A stretch of DNA of 64,000 nucleotides, from NCBI GenBank assembly GCA_036961445.1, contig JBALVO010000006.1, positions 1 through 64,000 on the forward strand, given 5' to 3'. The translations under genes were made by a program, and so were the position numbers. The notes beneath the pieces were generated by a model. The model did not search any database. It was given only the letters and a program-made list of their open reading frames with translations, and was not told where the DNA came from. Numbering within the stretch: position 1 is the stretch's first letter; each line of letters starts with the position of its first letter. The stretch is from JBALVO01 sp036961445 (GTDB lineage: Bacteria; Pseudomonadota; Gammaproteobacteria; Pseudomonadales; Halieaceae). Shown one piece after another: positions 34,847 through 42,099 of the stretch.

Positions 34847-36118
34847 ACCCATGCCCAGTATGCGCTCGATGGAGTCCAGTTCTTGTTCCGCCCCTGCGAC
34901 CTTGCGCTGGACACCGTAACCACCAGACCAGACCAGACCTCCCACATGCATCAGCTGGCCGCCGCTGTAGATTATCGGCTGCCAGATGGCCATTTTCATA
35001 TTGCGCAGTGGATAACCCAACTGCGGCAGCAACAGATAACAAACACCCATCAGTGCCAGTGTTACGCCGACGATGGAGCCATGATAGTGGGCCGGAATGG
35101 TGACGTTGCTGCCAGAAATCAGGAAGCCAATCATGCCGCCAATGCCGAACAGGAACACAGAGCATTGTAGCGCAGAGCGCGCGAGCCATTCTTCCTGGGA
35201 GGCGCCACCATAACGCAGCAGGCTGCTAATCACCGCCAATGCCAGGGGCAGTGTAGCCAGGCTTCCGCCCCAGCGCATTAGCCAGGTGAACAGCTCTACA
35301 TGTTCCAGCGCAGTAATCGGGAATGCCAGGTAGATTATCGGTGCAACAAAGACACAGGCCAGACCCACGAACAGGATGACCAGAGTCACGCGCGGCGTGA
35401 TCGGCAGTTGCAGGCCCGCGGCACGAGACAACCACAGCCAACACACCAGCATCAGTAGGGTGTAGGTGAACTGCAATACATGCCCGCCTCCCCAGAACAG
35501 CAGTTCAAAGAAGGATTGGCCTAACAGGTAGTCGGGCATCTGGAGGTAAGACCATACAAAACAGATCAGGGCGACCGCTGCCGATACGGCCGCGGCGTTC
35601 AGGCCGAAGCGCAGGGCACCGCGACCGCTCATCCACGGACCCACCGACGCCATGAATATCATGCTGTTCAACACCAGCAGCGTAAAACCCAGAGCGAATA
35701 ACAGCAGTCCTGCAAAGAATAATGGGTGCTGCAGTACCGGAACGTAGTTGCTCATCAGGGGCTGAGCGTCGCGCACAAAGGGCGAGACGATGATGATGCT
35801 TGCGCCCAGACTGGCCACTAGCAAGGCGGCCCAGGCCAGCCATGCTTTTCCCGGGCGTTGGTTCAGGCTCCACAGGATGCCGCCGAAAGACAGGCCCCAT
35901 ACCAACACCGACAGGTTCACATGGACCACCAGCGCGGAATGGAAAAAATCTATCCACGGCATGATCTCCGAGATATAGGGCGTGCGAGACAGCACCAGCA
36001 GTAGCGAAAAGACACCAGCACCCAGCAGCGCCAGGACACAAAGCCACAGCCAGCCCAGAGCCAATTGCCGGCGAGAATCCTGGGGCACTTCGAGGCTGTA
36101 ATCCTGCTCCGGAGTCAC
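34748..36118 (-). CDS. Divergent heme-copper oxidase subunit I-like protein
   Basis: A 456-residue protein with about 12 membrane helices. Histidines fall where heme-copper subunit I ligands occur: His66 (VVHVNLSVLVW), His213 (WGGGHVLQF), His344 and His346 (PAHYHGS). In helix VII the usual CuB pair His-His is replaced by Glu272-His273 (TALEHVELF), so CuB may be absent or differently bound. It differs strongly from the 564-residue subunit I in the same operon, so it is not a simple duplicate. Its start overlaps the preceding gene by four bases. It could be a second NO-active subunit, a heme-only electron carrier or an assembly factor. Confidence 0.72.
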   Translation of the reverse strand: MTPEQDYSLEVPQDSRRQLALGWLWLCVLALLGAGVFSLLLVLSRTPYISEIMPWIDFFHSALVVHVNLSVLVWGLSFGGILWSLNQRPGKAWLAWAALLVASLGASIIIVSPFVRDAQPLMSNYVPVLQHPLFFAGLLLFALGFTLLVLNSMIFMASVGPWMSGRGALRFGLNAAAVSAAVALICFVWSYLQMPDYLLGQSFFELLFWGGGHVLQFTYTLLMLVCWLWLSRAAGLQLPITPRVTLVILFVGLACVFVAPIIYLAFPITALEHVELFTWLMRWGGSLATLPLALAVISSLLRYGGASQEEWLARSALQCSVFLFGIGGMIGFLISGSNVTIPAHYHGSIVGVTLALMGVCYLLLPQLGYPLRNMKMAIWQPIIYSGGQLMHVGGLVWSGGYGVQRKVAGAEQELDSIERILGMGLMGFGGLVSSIGGLLFLIIVLRALIRPQQAAQ

Positions 36119-36612
36119 TGTAATCTGAACCCTTCTTTGAAGCTGGCCACCATCACCTGGGCCGGCTGTAATTGAATATGCTGTTCGAACTGCCAGGGAT
36201 AGCCTGCCACAGCCACGTTATCGTTCATGCGCAGCTGCAGGTGGTGCGGGCCAGCGGGCACATTGAATTGCCGGTACATACTGGATATGCCATCGCTGTG
36301 TAGGCCCGGCGCCGGAACCGTTTCACGGTACAGGGTTTCCCCGTCAAGGAGCAACTCCAGTTGCAGCGGGGAGCGCTCCCGGGGGCAAATTTCAATGGTT
36401 TGTTGCATCGTGCTGGGTCGCATGCCGCCGCCAGAGCCGCTAGCGGACGTGCACTCACCGATAATGTGTCCCGGGTGGCGTACGGCTATTTTCAGGACTG
36501 CCATATCCTCTGCCAGGTGGCGGTGGATGGGCAGGTGTGAGAGGTATACCAGCGGCACAAAAAACACTGCGTATGACAGGGCCTGACCGAGATAACGAAG
36601 CCCCTTATCCAT
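36115..36612 (-). CDS. Membrane-anchored protein of unknown function in the NO-reductase-like operon
   Basis: A 165-residue protein with one N-terminal hydrophobic segment (YAVFFVPLVYLSHL) and a periplasmic part of mainly beta character, ending VMVASFKEGFRLQ. Cys54 and Cys76 might form a disulfide. I do not recognise a family. It overlaps the cytochrome b fusion gene by eight bases and the subunit I-like gene by four, so it is translated as part of this operon. A subunit or assembly role is inferred only from that. Confidence 0.65.
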   Translation of the reverse strand: MDKGLRYLGQALSYAVFFVPLVYLSHLPIHRHLAEDMAVLKIAVRHPGHIIGECTSASGSGGGMRPSTMQQTIEICPRERSPLQLELLLDGETLYRETVPAPGLHSDGISSMYRQFNVPAGPHHLQLRMNDNVAVAGYPWQFEQHIQLQPAQVMVASFKEGFRLQ

Positions 36613-38149
36613 TACTTACCTCTATCGCATTGAGTTCTTTATGGTCGCGCAGGTTAGCCTGGAACTCCTTTACCTCCAGATGCAGCTGTTGTGTGCCCTG
36701 TACACCCAGCCAGCGCGTCTTAACTCGCTCTCTGGGCACGCGGGTGCGCAGCACTGGCATGCGCTCCATACTGAAGCGTTGGTCCATCCAGGAATTGCCC
36801 AGTCGATAGTGGCAGTCCCCCTCACAGCAGCCGGAAATCATGACGCCTTCAGCCAGATCCTTGCGCAAGACATAGTCAATAAAAGCAGGGGGTACCAATG
36901 CGGTGCAGGGCATGCTGATAGAGGCGACACTGTCCGCTGCCATACTCTCGATCTTGCTGCCGTGGTCGCAGCCATAGACCATAATGCGCGGTTCATTGGT
37001 GCTTAGTTTGCTCAGTTTGCTTTCGGTAAGAGACAGTAGCTCCTTGATGTGGAAGCCTGGAATACTGATGCCGGTGGTCAGTTCATCCACATGGCGAAAG
37101 GGTGACGAAGAGGGACAAGCGCCGGCGCAAATGCCACAGCTGATGCACAAGTCGGGGTCCACTACCGACTGCTGATGGCCTGGTTTGTAGTCGTGCACTT
37201 TCATGCTGACCGCCTCATAGGGGCAGTCCGCAAGGCACCAGCCACAGCCGTTGCAGTCCTCGGGATTCACTACGGCGACAGGCGTCTGTTGTTCTCGCCT
37301 GGAGGGCAACCAGGGCAGGATGGTTAGCAAGCACGACAGGCCCACCAGCAGCGCCCAGGTTGGCCCCGGCCCCCAACTATTGATCAGCGGGTAGGGGTTG
37401 AGGAAAATCCAGTCCAGGCCCACGGTTGTGACTGCCACATCGAGATTGGCCGGCGCCTGGCTCAGGGCGGGCTGCCACAGGGATACCGCCAGCATGGCCA
37501 GCCCGGTACCTGCGGCCAGGCCTTTGGCCGGGTTAGTGCGGGCACCAGTGATGCGTTTGATATGAATGAACATGCCCAGCAGCAGGGACAGCGGGATGCC
37601 TATATGGAGAAATACCAGTAGTGAAAAGAAGCGATCACTGAGGGTGGCTTCATTGAGAAAGTTGCTGGCCATGGGGTCGACCATGATCGGTAGCCAGTCA
37701 AACCATTGCGCCGTGGTAATGGCAATGTATTGGGCTTGTACATCCCACACTAACCAGTAGCCACCGATAGCAGAGGCAAATAACAGCCACAGTAGCGGGA
37801 CGCCGGACACCCAACTGAACCATCGCACCCCGCTGTATCGGTCTCTGGCAAATTCGCGCACCAGGTGCAGGGTGACACAGATACCCATGGCAGCAGAGGC
37901 GTAGCGATGAAAGCTGCGCATGATGCCCCCCAGGTACCATTGTTCCACCGAGATATATTCCATAGAGGCATAAGCCCCCGAGATGCTGGTCTCGAAAAAG
38001 ATAAACAGGTAGACCCCGGTTACCGCCACAATCCAGAAATAAAAGAATGACAGGGCCCCCAGCTGGTACATGGGATTCCAGGCGGGGGTGAACACCTGTG
38101 AAAATAGACTGTCCAGCCAGTCAAAGCCATGCTTCAACAGTGCTTTCAT
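36605..38149 (-). CDS. Cytochrome b / 2[4Fe-4S] ferredoxin / MvhD-like fusion protein
   Basis: A 514-residue three-part fusion. Residues 1-285: cytochrome b membrane domain with two His-x13-His pairs (His81/His95 and His182/His196) for two b hemes. Residues 295-350: two [4Fe-4S] clusters, CNGCGWCLADCP (Cys299, 302, 305, 309) and CISCGICAGACP (Cys335, 338, 341, 345). Residues 388-480: an MvhD/FlpD-like domain with ISGCCEGDCHYRLGN, as in methyl-viologen hydrogenase delta subunits, though its first motif keeps only Cys394. It could pass electrons between a soluble donor and the membrane or quinone pool, serving the NorSY-like enzyme. It overlaps senC by four bases. The donor is not identified. 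Confidence 0.85.
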   Translation of the reverse strand: MKALLKHGFDWLDSLFSQVFTPAWNPMYQLGALSFFYFWIVAVTGVYLFIFFETSISGAYASMEYISVEQWYLGGIMRSFHRYASAAMGICVTLHLVREFARDRYSGVRWFSWVSGVPLLWLLFASAIGGYWLVWDVQAQYIAITTAQWFDWLPIMVDPMASNFLNEATLSDRFFSLLVFLHIGIPLSLLLGMFIHIKRITGARTNPAKGLAAGTGLAMLAVSLWQPALSQAPANLDVAVTTVGLDWIFLNPYPLINSWGPGPTWALLVGLSCLLTILPWLPSRREQQTPVAVVNPEDCNGCGWCLADCPYEAVSMKVHDYKPGHQQSVVDPDLCISCGICAGACPSSSPFRHVDELTTGISIPGFHIKELLSLTESKLSKLSTNEPRIMVYGCDHGSKIESMAADSVASISMPCTALVPPAFIDYVLRKDLAEGVMISGCCEGDCHYRLGNSWMDQRFSMERMPVLRTRVPRERVKTRWLGVQGTQQLHLEVKEFQANLRDHKELNAIEVSNG

Positions 38150-38955
38150 CTATCGGCCTTTAAACTGCGGCGCCATTCTTTGAATAGCACGCGCCCGAAA
38201 ATAAGGGAAACCAACAGCCCCACAAAGGTGCCAATAAACACCGATACATCGACGTAGTATGAGTCTGTCGCCGGGTCGTATACGGTGCAGAAGAGGCGTA
38301 TACGACCTCCCAGGTAGGACAGGGTGGAGTGACTTTTCGGCTTGTTAAATACCAGCTCTTTCAGCGGCTCTATCAATTGTGGCGTTGGAAATGAGATACC
38401 GTAGACCTGCCGGTAGATCACGCCATCGGCATCAATCACCGAGGACTGTATCAAGTGATCGAAACCACTGGCCGAGGGTGTATAGATAAAACCCAGTTGC
38501 CTGACGAGCTTGTCCATATTGGCGGCATCACCTGAGAGGAAATCCCAGTGTTCATCGGTCACACCCGTGCTGGTGCGAAATTGCGCCATACGCAGTGGGC
38601 TGTCATTGGCCGTGTCGAACCCGACGCTTACCAGTGCGAAGCTATCATCATCAAGGACATCCCACGCCTTTTTCGCCACCTGTTGTAGATGTTGGGTCGT
38701 CGTGGGACAGATGTGATGGCAGCTGGTGAAAATCATGCTGATTACCAGTGGCTTGCCGCGATAGTCTTCCAGCGACACCAGCGATCCATCGGTTCTGACC
38801 AGTTCGATACCCTGCACGGTAGATCCGATAGCGCCCTGGCTATAGGCCAACGCATCATCATGACTGAAGCTGGAAAAATCCGGATCAGCTGTCGCCGCGA
38901 CCACGCCGATAGCAAGAAAAAGGCCGGCTAATGCCGGCCATAGAAACCTCTGCAT
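38146..38955 (-). CDS. senC: SCO1/SenC-family copper chaperone
   Basis: A 269-residue protein with an N-terminal signal or anchor (LAGLFLAIGVVAATA), a thioredoxin-like Sco domain with the copper motif C-x3-C-P (FTSCHHICPTT) and the distal histidine region (GFDHLIQ). A C-terminal membrane helix (VDVSVFIGTFVGLLVSLIFGRVLF) is present. Sco proteins load copper into CuA. The neighbouring NorY has a complete CuA site, so this is the probable target. It lies 44 bases after norS and overlaps the cytochrome b fusion gene. Confidence 0.92.
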   Translation of the reverse strand: MQRFLWPALAGLFLAIGVVAATADPDFSSFSHDDALAYSQGAIGSTVQGIELVRTDGSLVSLEDYRGKPLVISMIFTSCHHICPTTTQHLQQVAKKAWDVLDDDSFALVSVGFDTANDSPLRMAQFRTSTGVTDEHWDFLSGDAANMDKLVRQLGFIYTPSASGFDHLIQSSVIDADGVIYRQVYGISFPTPQLIEPLKELVFNKPKSHSTLSYLGGRIRLFCTVYDPATDSYYVDVSVFIGTFVGLLVSLIFGRVLFKEWRRSLKADR

Positions 38956-38999
38956 GTAAAAGCACCTAAGCTGCGAGTTGAGGGAACCTCATCAGACGG

Positions 39000-40694
39000 T
39001 TAGCCTATGCCCCAGGTTTCAGCCAGATACTTCCAGTTAATGAAGTAGTACAGCGCGAAACTGACAAAGAAAATCATCGCCAGGACCAGGGTCCCCGGTA
39101 TGGCAAAAGCACTACCGCCGTTGGCATTGTATTCCTCATCAGTAACCGGAGCCACTATACATGGCTCTGCCATGGGTTGGTCGCCGAGCTTCTTGCCGAA
39201 CAGTATGGTGCCAACCATGATCAGGCAGAAAGACGCGCCGCCAGCGACAGCCACAATGACCGACATACCGTTCAGGGCGAGCATGGTGTAGGCCGCCGCG
39301 GGGAATTCATGGGTAATGCCGCCGGTACCAGCAAAGCCGATATCCCAGTGGCGGCGTGGTACGCCCAGTGTGCCTGCGCCCATCAGGAACAGCGACACTC
39401 CAGACATGCCCAGTCCGAACATGTAGGGCTGCCACCTGGCCAGTCCTCGCCAGACCAGCTGGCGGCGAAACAAGACCGGTACCAGCCAGTAGGCCAGTGA
39501 CATAAATGCCAATGTGCTACCCAGTACCACCGTGGCGTGGAAATGGCCAGGTACATACAGCGTGTTGTGTACCAGTATATTGATTTGCTCTGCACCCATT
39601 ACCACGCCGGTAATGCCACCCAGGAAGCCAAACCCGACCAGGGAAATAAACATGCCAGAGAATGTCGGATTACTCCACGGTGCCTTGCGTAACCAGGTGA
39701 ACAGGCCAGCTGTATGTCCCCTTGCACGTTGAGCTGCCTCGATGGAACCGGGCACCGTCAGGCCGTGTACCATGCTGGCCATAACGGCCAGATACATGGC
39801 GTAGCTGGTGTTGAACATCTTGTAGTTTGAGCTCAACCCTGGATCTACCAGCAAATGGTGAACACTGGCCAGCTGCAGGAACAGGATGTACATCAAAAAG
39901 GCCGTGCGGCTTACTTTTTCCGACAAGGGCTTTGCGCCAAATACGATGGCTGCAATGGCATACCAGACCGCTACGTGAGCTGCCACGTTAATTTGCTGGG
40001 AGGAGTGGCCAAAAGCCCACCACACCATGCGATAGGCCAGGACATTGATCTCGCCTACCAGGCCGACACTCCACAGGAAGGTCGGTAACAGGATGATGGC
40101 GCCACTGACAATGGTGAATACTGCGATGATCGCCGCGGTGATAGCACCGAATGTGACCAGGGGCACAGAGCCTTCATAGGTCTTCTCAGCTTTGGCAACT
40201 ACCAGGGTGCCGAAAAACACGAAGCAACCGATTAACGCACCGACCGCAAACAGGATCAGGCTGAGGTAAAACAGCGGATGCGCTTCCAATGGCACGTAGG
40301 ACGTCATCATGACGCTGGAGTTACCCTGCAGCACAATCACGTTATTCATGATTGCGCCGATCACCATCAAGGCAAACCCGACCCATGCCCATTTAGGGGT
40401 CGCCAGACGCGAGCCCAACAAGACCGAGGAGCAGAAGTACAGGATCGCTATTTCGAAAAAGATCATCCAGAAAATCAATACGTTGATGCCATGTGCGGTG
40501 AGCACCATGTAAAAGTCTTCGGCGCCCAACAAATGCACTGCCTGCCATCGCGTCAGGCCTACCATTAGTCCGTAAAGCCCGCCTACCAGCAAGAATACCA
40601 CTGCCGCGACCGCGTTGGCCTTCATTAGGTTTTCTGCCGGACCATGGAACTTCAAGCCAGTGTCCGGACAAGTTCTAAAGTTGTTGTTAGTCAT
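39000..40694 (-). CDS. norS: Heme-copper NO reductase-like subunit I (sNOR type)
   Basis: A 564-residue heme-copper subunit I with 12-13 helices. All six histidines are present: His68 and His386 (low-spin heme), His384 (high-spin heme), His230, His279 and His280 (CuB). In oxygen reductases the CuB helix reads G-H-P-x-x-Y with a cross-linked tyrosine; here it is G-H-S-S-Q-Q with glutamine at that place, so the oxygen-reducing tyrosine is missing. This, with the NorY-SenC gene order, fits the sNOR group described from ammonia oxidisers. Nitric oxide reduction to N2O is therefore inferred. It starts 10 bases after norY. Confidence 0.82.
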   Translation of the reverse strand: MTNNNFRTCPDTGLKFHGPAENLMKANAVAAVVFLLVGGLYGLMVGLTRWQAVHLLGAEDFYMVLTAHGINVLIFWMIFFEIAILYFCSSVLLGSRLATPKWAWVGFALMVIGAIMNNVIVLQGNSSVMMTSYVPLEAHPLFYLSLILFAVGALIGCFVFFGTLVVAKAEKTYEGSVPLVTFGAITAAIIAVFTIVSGAIILLPTFLWSVGLVGEINVLAYRMVWWAFGHSSQQINVAAHVAVWYAIAAIVFGAKPLSEKVSRTAFLMYILFLQLASVHHLLVDPGLSSNYKMFNTSYAMYLAVMASMVHGLTVPGSIEAAQRARGHTAGLFTWLRKAPWSNPTFSGMFISLVGFGFLGGITGVVMGAEQINILVHNTLYVPGHFHATVVLGSTLAFMSLAYWLVPVLFRRQLVWRGLARWQPYMFGLGMSGVSLFLMGAGTLGVPRRHWDIGFAGTGGITHEFPAAAYTMLALNGMSVIVAVAGGASFCLIMVGTILFGKKLGDQPMAEPCIVAPVTDEEYNANGGSAFAIPGTLVLAMIFFVSFALYYFINWKYLAETWGIG

Positions 40695-40704
40695 GTCCGT
40701 ATCC

Positions 40705-41247
40705 CTAATCCACTACCAGTATTTTGCCGATCATCAAGTGATGACCAATGCCGCAGTACTCATTACAGATAACGGAGTACTCACCGGACGCGTTGGGGGT
40801 CAGGGTAAATACATGTTCGTAATTGGGTACGACCTGTATGTTGATGTTGGCTGGTTGTAGAGAGAAGCCATGCTGCCAATCCAGTGACGACAGATGGAAG
40901 CGATAGGTTTCGCCTTTTTTCAATTCTATGATCGGCCACCAGTCCCACAGCCTGGCCAGCATGTAAACATCACCACCAGCAGGTGGCGCGACTACCGGAT
41001 AGTTGCGCGGCCCCTCATTGCGGACAGTGTATTTGTCCACGAAAGCCTGGACCGTGGTCTGGTAAGCCTTGGGTGTGGTCTGGTAGGTCTCGGTGCCAAG
41101 GTTCTGCTTTCCGACCACATGCCAGTACGGCATCATAAAGGTCATGACCATGCCCCAGACAAAGACCAGTGATATCCACATCAATTCGGATTTGTGGATG
41201 GGCTCGTTCCACCATATTTTCTTTGCGGGAGGCGACAGGCTGGACAT
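40705..41247 (-). CDS. norY: CuA-containing subunit II (NorY-like)
   Basis: A 180-residue subunit with one N-terminal helix (WISLVFVWGMVMTFMM) and a periplasmic cupredoxin domain. The CuA ligands are complete: His126, Cys161, Glu163, Cys165, His169 and Met172 in the CNEYCGIGHHLM segment. It would accept electrons from a c-type cytochrome and pass them to NorS. The short single-helix form resembles subunit II of B-type (ba3) oxidases. It lies between the one-TM peptide gene and norS in the same operon. Confidence 0.87.
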   Translation of the reverse strand: MSSLSPPAKKIWWNEPIHKSELMWISLVFVWGMVMTFMMPYWHVVGKQNLGTETYQTTPKAYQTTVQAFVDKYTVRNEGPRNYPVVAPPAGGDVYMLARLWDWWPIIELKKGETYRFHLSSLDWQHGFSLQPANINIQVVPNYEHVFTLTPNASGEYSVICNEYCGIGHHLMIGKILVVD

Positions 41248-41295
41248 GGATTAACCCTCTACTATGGTCTTGTTTTTTTGTTTTAGTTTTGACGC

Positions 41296-41451
41296 TTAGC
41301 GCATGGGTATCATTACAATTTCCATGATGCCCCAGCCCAGGTAAAGTACGGCGGGGGATGCCACCCCTATAAAGAGCAATAGAAATGGGTTGTCCAACAG
41401 CTTTTGCATCATTGGCACCTGGCCGCCATCGTCCTGATCTTGATCTGACAT
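41296..41451 (-). CDS. Single-helix small subunit at the head of the norY-norS operon
   Basis: A 51-residue frame with an acidic N-terminus (MSDQDQDDGGQVP) and one hydrophobic helix (FLLLFIGVASPAVLYLGWGI). A strong GAGGGGAAG ribosome-binding site precedes the ATG. It lies 48 bases before norY and is the first gene after the FNR-type box. Size and position recall the single-helix subunit IIa of ba3-type oxidases; sequence homology is not claimed. Confidence 0.72.
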   Translation of the reverse strand: MSDQDQDDGGQVPMMQKLLDNPFLLLFIGVASPAVLYLGWGIMEIVMIPMR

Positions 41452-41536
41452 GCTCTTCCCCTCGTGCAGACGAATTGATAACGCGAAACAAATCGTTCCG
41501 CCTGCGGAATGTTAACGCGCCTAAATTGCAAGCATC

Positions 41537-41550
41537 TTGACCTCAATCAA
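41537..41550 (-). promoter_or_regulatory. FNR/DNR-type box upstream of the norYS operon
   Basis: TTGAC-CTCA-ATCAA fits the FNR-family consensus TTGAT-N4-ATCAA with one mismatch. Its centre is about 92 bases before the first ATG of the operon, which allows activation at -41.5 with a leader of about 50 bases. Confidence 0.7.
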
Positions 41551-41582
41551 AGAAATCAATGTCCGCTTGTGGTGTTTTGTTG

Positions 41583-41975
41583 TTACTGGTTGTTCGCCGG
41601 GCAGTGCATGAGCTGTTGGATCGATACGCGCAGAGTGGCACAATCTGCGGTTGCGCTGGGCTGCTGCAGATGCTCTGAGACGCTGCGGTAATCGGGGCAG
41701 CGGTGTGTCGAGTTGTCGCCGGGCGCCTGATAAATGTAAGCGCACAGCTGGATTTGTCGGCGCAACCGGGCAGTGACTCCGCAGTCGTTCCCGGTGGGGG
41801 CTGGTATTGATGCCGCCTGCAGGCTACTCCAGGCACTGGCGCAATTCACCTTCCAGTGCGCTTCCAGTTCAATCTTTTTTACCGGTATACGCTCGTTGAC
41901 TGCATCCGCGCTGCCCTGCGCGGCAGCGAGTGGAGCGATAAACAGTAGAGCAATAATTGCTTGATAATTATTCAT
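41583..41975 (-). CDS. Secreted cysteine-containing protein, unknown
   Basis: A 130-residue protein with a signal peptide (IIALLFIAPLAAAQG). The mature part holds six cysteines (in NCASAW, NDCGVT, LCAYIY, RCPDY, DCATL and MHCPA), enough for three disulfides. No CXXCH heme motif is present. I do not recognise a family. It lies between two FNR-type boxes, upstream of and on the same strand as the norYS operon, and diverges from the nosR/nirI-like gene. Confidence 0.6.
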   Translation of the reverse strand: MNNYQAIIALLFIAPLAAAQGSADAVNERIPVKKIELEAHWKVNCASAWSSLQAASIPAPTGNDCGVTARLRRQIQLCAYIYQAPGDNSTHRCPDYRSVSEHLQQPSATADCATLRVSIQQLMHCPANNQ

Positions 41976-42008
41976 GCCCTATAAGACCCCAGCTTAGAGC
42001 AGGCTTGC

Positions 42009-42022
42009 TTGATGCAGATCAA
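42009..42022 (+). promoter_or_regulatory. Perfect FNR/DNR-type box before the nosR/nirI-like gene
   Basis: TTGAT-GCAG-ATCAA is an exact match to the FNR-family palindrome. Its centre is 84 bases before the ATG at 42100, which places a class II start near 42057. It could also affect the divergent secreted-protein gene, but then the transcript would be nearly leaderless. Confidence 0.8.
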
Positions 42023-42099
42023 AGGAGGCTCACGCTGGGAGTATTAGCATGTAGGGCAAAATAAGGGGCGTACACTAGCGTTCCCAGCCCGGGCGCATC

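Noticed and set aside
39000..41247. Ordinary cytochrome c oxidase (oxygen reductase)
   Set aside because: The CuB helix lacks the tyrosine four residues after the histidine that oxygen reductases need, and the SenC/NO-island context favours an NO reductase.
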